64,000 bases of DNA. It comes from Bacteroidaceae bacterium (lineage in GTDB: Bacteria; Bacteroidota; Bacteroidia; Bacteroidales; Bacteroidaceae). A program made the position numbers and the translations under genes. The DNA lies in the NCBI GenBank assembly GCA_017524545.1, contig JAFXVN010000028.1, positions 62,001-126,000 of the forward strand, read 5' to 3'. The stretch's first letter is position 1. Every line of letters begins with the position of its first letter. Below the pieces are notes generated by a model, which was not told the DNA's origin, did no database searches, and saw only the letters and a program-made list of their open reading frames with translations. This document shows positions 42,286 through 51,399 of this stretch, piece after piece.

Positions 42286-42317
42286 CAAAGGTACGGAAAT
42301 CTTATCAAATACACAAA
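42286..42317 (-). promoter_or_regulatory. Leftward early promoter
   Basis: On the minus strand TTTG (42314-42317), 20 bp, TACCTTTG (42286-42293), with TTATCAAATACACAAA at 42302-42317. It drives the early operon starting at 42121. Confidence 0.78.
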
Positions 42318-42417
42318 CTTTTCCTTATCTTTTTTACAAGAAAATGCAAAAAAGTTTCAGCCACCCGTGACGGGCCGCTTACTGATAGGTTATTCACATT
42401 ATATAATATATAAGGAA

Positions 42418-42897
42418 ATGAAAGAAAGCGAAAGAGCAGAGAACAATGTCGATGCAAAGGTTATCATTGCAGCCGTTCTCGAAACCCTCGAAATGAACGC
42501 CCCCGCGTTCTCTAAAGCAACTGGCATAGCATACCAGCGTATCTATGACTTGCAGCGCGGACGTACCAAGAAGTTCAATCCTGGTGTCGTCAACATGATT
42601 ATTGCTGCCTTTCCCCAAATCCGTAAGGAGTTCCTTTACACTGGCGATGGGGCAGTCCTCTCTTCCAATGTTCCCGCCGACCTCATTCCAAATCCCCTTG
42701 ACTTCGACATGCAGAACACGCTTGCCAAGTCAATGGCTCTCCAGAATGAGCTTTTGGAGAAGTCGGAGCGACTGGCACAGAAGGAGCGCGAACTTCACGA
42801 GAAGGAAGTCGAGCTGCTGCGCAAGGAGTATGAGCTTCAGCTACGGGAAGCCAAGCTCGGTATGCCCATTAAAGAAGAGAGACGCGACGCTGTATAG
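42418..42897 (+). CDS. Phage repressor-like HTH protein with coiled coil
   Basis: A 159-aa protein from ATG 42418, preceded by AAGGA. Residues about 13-65 form an XRE-type HTH (APAFSKATGIAYQRIYDLQRG) of the sort found in Bacteroidota phage repressors. Residues about 98-150 are a heptad-rich coiled coil (LAQKERELHEKEVELLRKEY), likely for oligomerisation. It is the only rightward regulator, next to the face-to-face promoters, which fits a lysogeny repressor. A longer frame starting at 42280 is ruled out, as it precedes the natural leader. Confidence 0.82.
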   Translation: MKESERAENNVDAKVIIAAVLETLEMNAPAFSKATGIAYQRIYDLQRGRTKKFNPGVVNMIIAAFPQIRKEFLYTGDGAVLSSNVPADLIPNPLDFDMQNTLAKSMALQNELLEKSERLAQKERELHEKEVELLRKEYELQLREAKLGMPIKEERRDAV

Positions 42898-42928
42898 TCA
42901 TTCCGTTCACGCCAAAGTACAGTAAGGT

Positions 42929-43249
42929 ATGAAGCCGCTTGTCAAGGAATGTTGCAAGGGATGGTGCGAAGGCCATTGCCGCCTGTCCTCTTCCGTGGAA
43001 GGGTGGGGATGCCGTCTCATGGTGTGCCTGCCGGATGTCATGCCTCGTGACAAGCACGAGCGCGGCAAGCTCTTCCACAAGGTCTATAGCTATGCAGAAA
43101 GCTGCGGAGTTCTGGAGTGTCCCCACTACAGGGAAAGCATCATTGATGAGGTCATCGACGACCCCGACAAATTGCGCGAGCTGGTACTTATGTGCAGGCG
43201 TTCACGAGCCGATTTGTTGTCGGAGAATTTCGAGACTCCTTATAACTAA
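42929..43249 (+). CDS. Cys-rich hypothetical protein, 106 aa
   Basis: Not recognised. Has eight Cys, including a CCKGWCEGHC cluster near residues 8-17 and CGVLEC later, suggesting metal binding. It lies between the repressor-like gene and the chromosomal pseudouridine synthase, so it is either the last phage gene or the first host gene. Confidence 0.6.
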   Translation: MKPLVKECCKGWCEGHCRLSSSVEGWGCRLMVCLPDVMPRDKHERGKLFHKVYSYAESCGVLECPHYRESIIDEVIDDPDKLRELVLMCRRSRADLLSENFETPYN

Positions 43250-43274
43250 TTGATTTACACCACACTCCGAAGTT

Positions 43275-43967
43275 ATGAAGATTCTCTACGAGGATAATCA
43301 CCTGATTGCAGTTGCAAAGCGAGTAGGGGACATCGTGCAGGGCGACAAGACCGGCGATGTCCCCTTGTCTGATTTGGTGAAGGCATATCTGAAGGAGAAG
43401 TATCAGAAGCCGGGGAATGTCTATCTTGGCGTGGTTCACAGGCTGGACCGCCCTGTGAGCGGTGTGGTGCTTTTCGCCAAGACAAGCAAGGCTTTGCCCC
43501 GGCTCAACAAGATGTTTGCCGAGCATGTGGGCGTCAGGAAGACCTACCTCGCCATCGTCGGCAACAAGCCGCCGCAGCCGCAAGGCACGCTCACGCACTG
43601 GCTGACGCGCAACGAAAAGCAGAACACCGCTCGCGCCTACGACCGCGAGGTGCCTGGCAGCAAGAAGGCAGTCCTGGACTATCGTGTTGTGGCGCAAAGC
43701 GAACGCTACCTCCTGCTTGAGGTGGAGCTTCACACGGGCCGCCATCACCAGATACGCTGCCAGCTTGCCAAGATGGGTTGCCCCATTCGCGGCGACCTGA
43801 AGTACGGTGCCCCGCGCAGCAATCCCGACGGCGGCATCTCGCTTCATGCCTGGCGCCTTTCTTTGGAGCATCCCGTCACCCACGAACACCTCACCATCAA
43901 AGCACCTGTACCCGAAGAACGGCTGTGGCATTCCTGCATGGAAGCGGTTGCTGTTACACAAGATTAA
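43275..43967 (+). CDS. RluA-family pseudouridine synthase
   Basis: A 230-aa enzyme converting uridine to pseudouridine in rRNA or tRNA. The catalytic Asp is D58 in HRLDRPVSG; the later GRHHQIRCQLA block is also typical. No S4 RNA-binding domain is present, so it is the short form (like RluA/TruC). The exact target nucleotide cannot be read. First clear chromosomal gene to the right of the phage. Confidence 0.92.
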   Translation: MKILYEDNHLIAVAKRVGDIVQGDKTGDVPLSDLVKAYLKEKYQKPGNVYLGVVHRLDRPVSGVVLFAKTSKALPRLNKMFAEHVGVRKTYLAIVGNKPPQPQGTLTHWLTRNEKQNTARAYDREVPGSKKAVLDYRVVAQSERYLLLEVELHTGRHHQIRCQLAKMGCPIRGDLKYGAPRSNPDGGISLHAWRLSLEHPVTHEHLTIKAPVPEERLWHSCMEAVAVTQD

Positions 43968-44063
43968 ACGCAGGAACGCGCGATAACGATTCTCCTCCCA
44001 CAAATTCACGGTTATTATTAAAACTTATTGGGTCCACATAAGCCAATTGTAGTTTTTTCTTCG

Positions 44064-44071
44064 TACCTTTG
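44064..44071 (+). promoter_or_regulatory. -7 box upstream of tamB
   Basis: TACCTTTG on the plus strand; no TTTG is found about 20 bp upstream. It lies just before the GTG start at 44076, which would make the mRNA leaderless or nearly so. Confidence 0.55.
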
Positions 44072-44075
44072 CAGT

Positions 44076-47000
44076 GTGAAACGTGCGTTGAAATATATCT
44101 TCAGGACTTTGTTGGGGCTGGTGTTGCTTATTGTGTTGCTGGCTGCGAGCCTCTATTTGCCGCCTGTGCAAAGGTGGGCAGTGAACAGGCTTACTGCCTA
44201 TCTTGAGGAGGAGACGGGACTGGAGGTGTCCATTGGCAGCGTGCATCTTGCTTTCCCCCTCGACATAGACATTGGTCAATTGAAAGTTGAAAATGGAGGT
44301 GTGGAAAGTCATGGCGGAGGCCCTGCTGATGTCATCAGCGTGGAGCACGCCCTTATCGACCTTGACCTCACGCGCCTGCTGACGCTGCATGTGGGTGTGG
44401 AGGCTATTGAACTCTCCAATGGCAGCATCCATACGACCGAACTGATAGAGGCACTCGCGATGGACGGCAGCCTCGGCTGCCTCAGAATCGTGGCAGACGA
44501 CATAGACCTCAGGAGGCAGAAAGTCAATGTGGCGGAAGCCGCCATGGACGGCTGTGTGCTCGACGTCCAGCTTCGCGAGGTTGCAGAGGAGGACACGACG
44601 GAGAGTGCACCAGTCGATTGGCAGATAGATGTTGACAAGGTTAGAATTCAAAATTCAAAATTCAAAGTTCAAAACTCGCTCCCGGAGGATGGAAGTGAAG
44701 AAGGGGCTTTCATGGTCGAAGCCGCCATCCGTAAGGCCAGCCTCGATGCCGGCGACATCAACCTCAGCCAGGGGGCGTACCGCGTCAACAGCTTCAGCCT
44801 TTGTGCAGACAGCCTGACATACGACGTTCCTTCCGACTCGATTCGGGATTCAAAGGGACTCGATGTGAACCATCTGGCCTTTTACGACATGGAGCTGCAA
44901 CTCGACAAGCTTTCCTACGACCAAACGTCTTCCGCGCTCAATGCGCAGTTGCGTCAGTTCGCATTCTGCGAGAGGAGCGGCTTTGCTGTTGAACGCTTTG
45001 CTGTTAACCTCGCCCTTGATTCCACACATTTGTTTGTGAAAGGGCTTGACCTGCAGACACCGTTCAGTTCTGCCAGTGGTGAAATCAATCTCAATTGGGA
45101 GGGGGACTCCCCCTTGAAGGGAGATTTGGATGGAGCCTTACATGTGTCTTTGGGTGATAGGGATGTGCTCTGCCTTGCCGGTGCCTATCTGCCCGACGGC
45201 CTTGCCGATTGCTATCCCTCGCTTCCGTTGGTTTTCGACCTCTTTGCTAAAGGCAATGTTGACAGTCTCGACGTGAGCACCTGTACCCTGGCCATGCCTT
45301 CCGTGTTTAGTGCCTCTACCTCGGGAACCCTCTTCAACTTGACAGATAGCACAACCCTTGGCGCAGACCTGAAGTGGGACATCGTGACGAACAACCTCAG
45401 CTGCGTGAACCGCTACCTTGCCCTCGATGCCGTGCGTTTCCCCAAAATGACACTTCATGCCGACATCCGTCTGCGCCAGGCCTCGCAGTTCTTTGTCGAT
45501 GCCTTGCTCCATGAGGGTAAGGGCCGGGCGCATCTGTCGGCAGACATGGATATGCAGACGATGGCTTATCGGGCCAATGCGCGTATCACCGACCTGCAGC
45601 TCCACGACTTCCTGCCCCACGACTCGCTCTACCTCCTTTCTGCCAATGCCAAGCTGTCGGGACGGGGTACAGACCTGCTCAGTCCGCGTGCCATGGTTCG
45701 TGCGCAGGCAGCCATCGACCATTTCGGCTATGGCTCATGGGATTTGGACAGCATCCGCGCCGACTGCCGCTTGGAGAAGGGAAAGGCAATGCTGGAGGTG
45801 AGCAGCCGCAACGACCTGCTTTGTCTGCAAAGTTGTATTGATGCTGCCATCGCAGAGCGGAAGCTGAAAGCTGCGTCCTTCAGCATGGATGTGAGCCATA
45901 TCGACCTCTATTCGCTTCGTCTGGCTGAAAAGCCTCTCTCTGCCAGCATGGTGATGCATACGGAGGGAGCATCCGACTTCTTGCAGACACACAGTCTGGC
46001 AGCCCGCATCGAGGCAATGGAGCTGACAACGCCCGACAGCGTCTTCCATCCCCTCGACCTTACCCTTGATGCCGCTCTCACTCCAGAACGTATGCAAGTG
46101 AAGGCGTATGCCGGAGACCTCAGCTTCTCTGTCTTCTCCGACCAAGGGCTTGACTCCCTGTTGGCACGATACGACAATTTCAGCCGTGAGCTGCAACGGC
46201 AGGCCGACAGCCTTTGCATCCAGCACGACACGCTCCGCACGCTGTTGCCGCACATCGGGGTTGAACTCGACTGCGGCCAGAAGAATCCCATCGGCAATAT
46301 CCTGCGCCATGCTGTCGGCTACACTTTCCGCGACCTTTCCTTCCACCTCGTTTCCTCTCCTGCCGACGGCTTGACGGGCGACGGTCACATGCACGCCCTC
46401 AACACAGGCGGCATCCTGATAGACAGCATCTATTGGCGCATCCGGCACGAGCAGGGCGGCATCTCGCTTGATGCCCGCGCAGCCAACGGGCCGAAGAACC
46501 GTGTCGTGACATTCCAGTCGCAGCTGCGTGCCCTGCTGACAGCGACGGGTGCCGAGGCCAGTGTGCTCTTCCTTGATGGCAAGGGACAGAAGAGCGTCGA
46601 TTTCGGACTGGCACTCAACATGCTTGCCGACGGGATGCGCGTTCATTTCACTCCCCTCAACCCCACCATCGCCTACAGACGCTTCACGCTCAATGACGAC
46701 AACTTCGTCAGCCTCAAGCGTAGCGGACACCTCGATGCGCTGGTTGACCTGCTTGCCGACGACGGCACGGGCTTGAAGCTCTATACCACGCCCAATGACG
46801 AGGCGCAGCAGGACATCTCGCTCAGCGTCAAACGCTTCAATATGGGTGAGCTGTCGCAAGCCCTTCCCTTTATGCCAGACATAAGCGGTTTCCTGGAAGG
46901 TGATGTCCACTACATGCAGGTCGATAGTTCGGCAACCGTCTCTGCGGAAATGCTTGTGCAGAAGATGAAGTACAACGGTGTCCTGCTCGGTAACATTGGC

Positions 47001-48725
47001 CTGAACGGAGCTTATTTCCCCAATGCCGATGCGTCGCATTATGTCGATGGCATCATCACAAAGGACGGAGAGGAGATTCTTCTGCTCAATGGCAAGTATC
47101 AGGAGAAGGACGGACAGGGCAGACTGGACGGCGGGACGACCTTCCAGCGGATGCCTTTCGCCTTCCTCAATGCCTTCATGCCCGACGGCCCGTTTGCCAT
47201 GAGCGGCTATGCATGGGGCGACTTCACGGTGAACGGACGCACGGACAATCCCATACTGAACGGAGAGCTGCGCACAGATTCCCTCCATATCGATGCAGAC
47301 AGCTACAATGTGCACCTGCAGATACCCGACCACACGATTACCGTCGAAGACAGCCGCCTCAACCTCAACCGCATCGAGGCATACGCAGCAGGCAAGACGC
47401 CGCTCGTGCTCGACGGCAACATCGACTTCAGCGACCTCGAGCGCGTGCAGATGAACATGAACGTAAGGGCCAGCGACTATCAGCTCATCAATTCTCCGAA
47501 GCGACAAGGCTCCCTGGCATACGGCAAGGTGTTTGTCAACGTCGGCGGCCGCCTGTGGGGAACGCTCTCCGACCTCAAAATGCGCGGACGGCTCGATGTG
47601 CTCGGCAGCACAGATGTCAGCTGTGTCCTCACGGACACGCCCATCACGGTTGATGACCAGCTGGCGGACATCGTCACCTTCTGCGATTTCACCGACACCA
47701 TTGCGGCAGAGCCTGTCGATGCAGTGCGGCAGAACATCGACATCCAGATGAACGTGGGCATTGCAGAGACGGCACAGATACACTGCTTCCTGAGCGACAA
47801 CGGCAACGACTACATAGACCTGCAGGGTGGGGGAGAAATGACAATGACCTACGACCTCCAGAACGACATGCAGCTCTGGGGACGCTACACCATTGGCAAG
47901 GGCATCATGCGCTACTCGCTGATGGCGATTCCGCTCAACGACTTCCACATCGAGCAGGGCAGCTATGTGGAGTTCCAGGGAAAAATGATGAACCCCCGCC
48001 TCAGCATCAACGCCAGCGAGCGCGTCCGCTCGACCGTCACGGAGAACAGCGTGCCGCGCAACGTGGCCTTTGACGTCGGGTTGGCACTGAGTCGCACGCT
48101 CGATGACATGGGGCTGGAGTTCACCCTACAGGCTCCCGAGGATATGAGCGTGCAGAACCAGCTCACTGCCATGACAGCCGAAGAGCGCGGACGAGTGGCT
48201 GTCACGATGCTTGTCACAGGCATGTATGTCACGGACAATGGCGAGACGAATGGCAGCTTCAACTATGCCAACACGCTCAATTCCTACCTGCAGAATGCCA
48301 TCAACGAAATTGCAGGAAAGGCTCTTAGCACCGTCGATGTCAACTTCGGCATCTCGAACGGAACGACCCAAACCGGCACAACGACAACCGACTACAGCTT
48401 CAGCTTTGCCAAACGCTTCTGGGGCAACCGCATCAGTGTCATCGTGGGAGGCAAGGTCAGCACGGGACGCGATGCCGTCAACACCGGGCAGACCATCATC
48501 GACAACATCTCCATAGAATACCGTCTCGACAAGACCGCTTCGCGCTACGTCAACCTCTTCTACGACCGCAACTACGAGTCGCTGCTCGAGGGTCAAGTCA
48601 CCAAAATGGGCGGCGGCATCGTCCTGCGCAAGAAAGCCGAAAAGCTCGGCGAACTCTTCATCTTCAAGAATACTCCACCTAAAGAAAACATAGGAGTCCC
48701 TAAGAAACCACAGGAAAACCTGTGA
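44076..48725 (+). CDS. tamB: TamB: translocation and assembly module inner-membrane protein
   Basis: A 1,549-aa protein with an N-terminal membrane anchor (residues 4-28, then LPPVQRW), long beta-solenoid repeats across the periplasm, and a C-terminal TamB/DUF490 domain (about 1100-1530), ending with the aromatic-containing segments used for outer-membrane contact. It is thought to bridge the membranes and move lipids or help insert proteins. I place the start at GTG 44076: the frame to ATG 44028 would precede the -7 box at 44064. In-frame repeats occur near residue 345 (45097-45133) and at 44641-44670. It forms an operon with the downstream tamL (37 bp apart). Confidence 0.9.
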   Translation: MKRALKYIFRTLLGLVLLIVLLAASLYLPPVQRWAVNRLTAYLEEETGLEVSIGSVHLAFPLDIDIGQLKVENGGVESHGGGPADVISVEHALIDLDLTRLLTLHVGVEAIELSNGSIHTTELIEALAMDGSLGCLRIVADDIDLRRQKVNVAEAAMDGCVLDVQLREVAEEDTTESAPVDWQIDVDKVRIQNSKFKVQNSLPEDGSEEGAFMVEAAIRKASLDAGDINLSQGAYRVNSFSLCADSLTYDVPSDSIRDSKGLDVNHLAFYDMELQLDKLSYDQTSSALNAQLRQFAFCERSGFAVERFAVNLALDSTHLFVKGLDLQTPFSSASGEINLNWEGDSPLKGDLDGALHVSLGDRDVLCLAGAYLPDGLADCYPSLPLVFDLFAKGNVDSLDVSTCTLAMPSVFSASTSGTLFNLTDSTTLGADLKWDIVTNNLSCVNRYLALDAVRFPKMTLHADIRLRQASQFFVDALLHEGKGRAHLSADMDMQTMAYRANARITDLQLHDFLPHDSLYLLSANAKLSGRGTDLLSPRAMVRAQAAIDHFGYGSWDLDSIRADCRLEKGKAMLEVSSRNDLLCLQSCIDAAIAERKLKAASFSMDVSHIDLYSLRLAEKPLSASMVMHTEGASDFLQTHSLAARIEAMELTTPDSVFHPLDLTLDAALTPERMQVKAYAGDLSFSVFSDQGLDSLLARYDNFSRELQRQADSLCIQHDTLRTLLPHIGVELDCGQKNPIGNILRHAVGYTFRDLSFHLVSSPADGLTGDGHMHALNTGGILIDSIYWRIRHEQGGISLDARAANGPKNRVVTFQSQLRALLTATGAEASVLFLDGKGQKSVDFGLALNMLADGMRVHFTPLNPTIAYRRFTLNDDNFVSLKRSGHLDALVDLLADDGTGLKLYTTPNDEAQQDISLSVKRFNMGELSQALPFMPDISGFLEGDVHYMQVDSSATVSAEMLVQKMKYNGVLLGNIGLNGAYFPNADASHYVDGIITKDGEEILLLNGKYQEKDGQGRLDGGTTFQRMPFAFLNAFMPDGPFAMSGYAWGDFTVNGRTDNPILNGELRTDSLHIDADSYNVHLQIPDHTITVEDSRLNLNRIEAYAAGKTPLVLDGNIDFSDLERVQMNMNVRASDYQLINSPKRQGSLAYGKVFVNVGGRLWGTLSDLKMRGRLDVLGSTDVSCVLTDTPITVDDQLADIVTFCDFTDTIAAEPVDAVRQNIDIQMNVGIAETAQIHCFLSDNGNDYIDLQGGGEMTMTYDLQNDMQLWGRYTIGKGIMRYSLMAIPLNDFHIEQGSYVEFQGKMMNPRLSINASERVRSTVTENSVPRNVAFDVGLALSRTLDDMGLEFTLQAPEDMSVQNQLTAMTAEERGRVAVTMLVTGMYVTDNGETNGSFNYANTLNSYLQNAINEIAGKALSTVDVNFGISNGTTQTGTTTTDYSFSFAKRFWGNRISVIVGGKVSTGRDAVNTGQTIIDNISIEYRLDKTASRYVNLFYDRNYESLLEGQVTKMGGGIVLRKKAEKLGELFIFKNTPPKENIGVPKKPQENL
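44641..44676. repeat. Short TTCAAAA direct repeat in tamB
   Basis: Tandem ATTCAAA-type units (AATTCAAAATTCAAAATTCA, then variants) encode an NSKFKVQNS segment. The pattern is unlike the surrounding GC-rich coding sequence and suggests an inserted repeat. Confidence 0.6.
45097..45133. repeat. Intragenic palindromic repeat in tamB
   Basis: GGGGGACTCCCCC followed by TTGAAGGGAG; encodes an in-frame GDSPLKGD peptide. One of seven copies of a related repeat in the chromosomal part. Confidence 0.75.
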
Positions 48726-48762
48726 CCCCTAACTCCTCTGGAATCCGATAAAACAACTCCCC

Positions 48763-51306
48763 ATGAAAGGAAACCACTTCATATTGCTTCTGTTGCTCTG
48801 CCTGCTTGCTTCGGCTTGTTCTCTCACGAAGAGACTGCCGGAGGGCGAGACGCTCTACCGTGGCATCAAGAGTATTGACTACGACAAGATGCAGGAGGCA
48901 GAGGGCAAAGGGCAGGAACAGGGAGTCATCACGGCTTTGGCGGACGCCTATACGACGGTGGAGGGTCTGCTCAGTGGCGATGCCTCGGCAATGAAGCAGG
49001 AGGAGGAGATGGACGAAAAGGAGCTGCGCGACAGCCTCCGCCGTGCATCCCAAAAGGACAAAGAGGCGTACGAGGCGACACGCGAGGAGGTGGAGGCTGT
49101 GCTCTCGTATGCCCCCAACGGTGCCTTCATGGGCAGCAGCACCATCACGCATCCGTTCCCCATCAGGCTGCTCATCTATAACCGCTATGCCGGCAGCAAG
49201 AGTCGTTTCGGCAAGTGGATGTTCAATCACTTTGCCGCTTCGCCGGTGCTGATAAGCAACGTCAATCCCCGCCTACGCTCCACTGTGGCGAAGAACACGC
49301 TGCGCAGTCGCGGCTACTTCCGTGCGCGGACTTCATACGAGGTCTTGCCCGACCGTCGCGACACGCTCAAGGGAAAAGTGCGATACGACATACATCCCGG
49401 ACCTCTCTACCACCTGGATAGCATCGCCTACATGAAATTCCCGCCCCAGGCGGACAGTATCATCCGCAACAGCCAGCAGCTCTCGGAGCTGCATCGCGGC
49501 GACCCTTTCAGCGTGGTCAACCTTGAAGCGGAGCGCACACGCATTGTCGGGGTTTTGCGCGAGGAGGGCTACTACTATCAGCGGAACGACTACATCGCTT
49601 TCCGTGCCGATACGCTGCAGACACCCATGATGGTGAAGCTGCAGGTACAGCCGTCGCCCACCGCTCCAAGCGAAGCCATGCACCCATATTATATAGGTAA
49701 CACGCGCGTGAACATATATAAATATGGCGACCGGCAGATTGTGGACAGCCTCACCATGCGTGGCGGCTACTCCTTCGGCTACAGCCGTCCCGTGAAGTTC
49801 AGGGAGCGGGTGCCGGGGAGCAAAAAGATGCCGAAAGCGGTGAGGGGGCAGGCTCCCCTGCTGAGGCCTCGTGCCGTGTGGCGCTCCATGCTCTTCCGTA
49901 AAGGCGACCTCTACAAACAATCCCTGAGCGAGCTGATGCAGGACGGACTTGCCTCGACGAATGTCTTCTCGTCGGTTCGTGTCAATTATGTGCCACGACA
50001 GGACTCCCTTCCTTTAAGGGATGGTTGGAGAGGGTCTGACACCCTCGACATCGTGGTCAATGCGACGCTCGACAAACCCTACGATGCGGAGTTCCAGGGG
50101 AATGTCACTGGCAAGACGGAGGGGCAGGTAGGCCCGGGCGCCAGCTTCTCTTTCTCCAAGAAGAATGCTTTTCGGGCTGCCGAGACGCTGACACTCAAAG
50201 TGTGGGGTTCGTATGAATGGCAGACAGGTGCCAACGTCAAAGGGAAAAAATCGTTGCTCAACTCTTACGAGTACGGACTCAGCGGCTCGCTCCTCTTCCC
50301 GCGCTTCCGCTTCTTCGGGCTGGGTCGCAAGCTGGGGCGCAAGTTCGTATCTACCACAGCCTTTGACCTGCAAGCGCGTTGGCAGAACCGCGCCGGCTTC
50401 TTCGGACGTGTTTCCTGGAGTGGCGGTATCAACTACACCCTGCAGCACAAGCAGAATATCAAGCATGAGTTCTCGCCCCTGACCATCAGCTACGACCAGT
50501 TGCTGCACAGCACGGCGCACTTCGATTCCATCGTCGCCGCCAATCCCGCGCTCTATGTATCCATGCGCGACCAGTTTGTGCCTTCCATGTCATACTCCTT
50601 CTCTTGGGCGGGAAACAAGAAGCGTCCCTCTTCGCTCAGTGTGACGTTCAAGGAGGCATCGGCTCTTCTCTCCAGCATCTATGCCATTAGCGGCGAGCCG
50701 TTCGGCAAGGAGGGGAAGAAGCTCCTTGGCGTGCCTTTTGCGCAGTTCGTCAAGACTACGGTGCAATACACCCGCCAGTTCCCGCTCACGAAGCGCAGCC
50801 TTTTGGCGATGCGTGCCTTCGGCGGCATCATCTATAGCTACGGCAATGCCAAGTCGGCACCCTACGGCGAACTCTTCTCTGTGGGCGGTGCCAACAGCAT
50901 CCGCGCTTTCGGAATGCGCACCATCGGTCCGGGTGCCTACCATCCTGCCAAGTCGCAGTATTCCTACGTTGACCAGATGGGTGACATCAAGCTGGAGGCC
51001 AATCTGGAGTATCGCTTCCCTATCGTCGGGCAGTTGCAGGGCGCAGCATTCATTGATGCCGGTAATGTTTGGTTGTTACGAGAGGGAAGTCAGCAGGGCG
51101 GCCGGTTCAACTTCAAGACCTTTGGCGAGCAGATTGCCCTCGGCACAGGTGTCGGCCTGCGCTACGACCTGGACTTCCTTGTCATCCGTTTCGACCTCGG
51201 CATCGGCATCCATGCCCCCTACGACACCGGCAAGCGCGGCTATTACAACATGCCCAGCTTCGGCCGTTCCCTTGGCTACCACTTCGCCATCGGCTACCCC
51301 TTCTAA
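48763..51306 (+). CDS. tamL: TamL: lipid-anchored TamA/BamA-family outer-membrane protein
   Basis: An 847-aa Omp85-type protein. A lipobox, LASAC (C19), gives a lipid anchor at the N-terminus, the mark of Bacteroidota TamL. POTRA-like modules follow (about 110-400), and a C-terminal 16-strand barrel (about 480-847) with FGRSLGYHFAIGYPF as the last strand and terminal Phe. It pairs with TamB, encoded just upstream. A repeat inserted at 50002-50038 encodes an in-frame RQDSLPLRDGWRGSD stretch. Confidence 0.92.
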   Translation: MKGNHFILLLLLCLLASACSLTKRLPEGETLYRGIKSIDYDKMQEAEGKGQEQGVITALADAYTTVEGLLSGDASAMKQEEEMDEKELRDSLRRASQKDKEAYEATREEVEAVLSYAPNGAFMGSSTITHPFPIRLLIYNRYAGSKSRFGKWMFNHFAASPVLISNVNPRLRSTVAKNTLRSRGYFRARTSYEVLPDRRDTLKGKVRYDIHPGPLYHLDSIAYMKFPPQADSIIRNSQQLSELHRGDPFSVVNLEAERTRIVGVLREEGYYYQRNDYIAFRADTLQTPMMVKLQVQPSPTAPSEAMHPYYIGNTRVNIYKYGDRQIVDSLTMRGGYSFGYSRPVKFRERVPGSKKMPKAVRGQAPLLRPRAVWRSMLFRKGDLYKQSLSELMQDGLASTNVFSSVRVNYVPRQDSLPLRDGWRGSDTLDIVVNATLDKPYDAEFQGNVTGKTEGQVGPGASFSFSKKNAFRAAETLTLKVWGSYEWQTGANVKGKKSLLNSYEYGLSGSLLFPRFRFFGLGRKLGRKFVSTTAFDLQARWQNRAGFFGRVSWSGGINYTLQHKQNIKHEFSPLTISYDQLLHSTAHFDSIVAANPALYVSMRDQFVPSMSYSFSWAGNKKRPSSLSVTFKEASALLSSIYAISGEPFGKEGKKLLGVPFAQFVKTTVQYTRQFPLTKRSLLAMRAFGGIIYSYGNAKSAPYGELFSVGGANSIRAFGMRTIGPGAYHPAKSQYSYVDQMGDIKLEANLEYRFPIVGQLQGAAFIDAGNVWLLREGSQQGGRFNFKTFGEQIALGTGVGLRYDLDFLVIRFDLGIGIHAPYDTGKRGYYNMPSFGRSLGYHFAIGYPF
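50002..50038. repeat. Intragenic palindromic repeat in tamL
   Basis: CTCCCTTCCTTTAAGGGATG-type sequence with a TTTAA core, inserted in frame. Related to the copies in tamB, aroE and phoH. Confidence 0.7.
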
Positions 51307-51399
51307 ATACATAGCCACAAAATACACGATATAAAACTCCCCATAACACGGCACAAAAGTCATTTAGGCTCGTTATATAATTATTTTCAAAGCTTGATA

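Larger units (their letters stand above)
42122..42417. other. Phage switch region between divergent early genes
   Basis: Contains no gene. It holds a rightward promoter (42229-42260), a leftward promoter (42286-42317) and, in the leftward leader, a 5-bp G/C stem (42148-42152 / 42156-42160). The promoters face each other: each transcript has to cross the other's promoter. Confidence 0.7.

Noticed and set aside
42280..42417. N-terminal extension of the repressor-like protein
   Set aside because: It passes through the leftward promoter and lacks a ribosome-binding site; the ATG at 42418 has AAGGA.
45735..47948. Long minus-strand frame (737 aa) opposite tamB
   Set aside because: It is the antisense shadow of a GC-rich gene with a clear protein family; its composition is not protein-like and it has no start signals.
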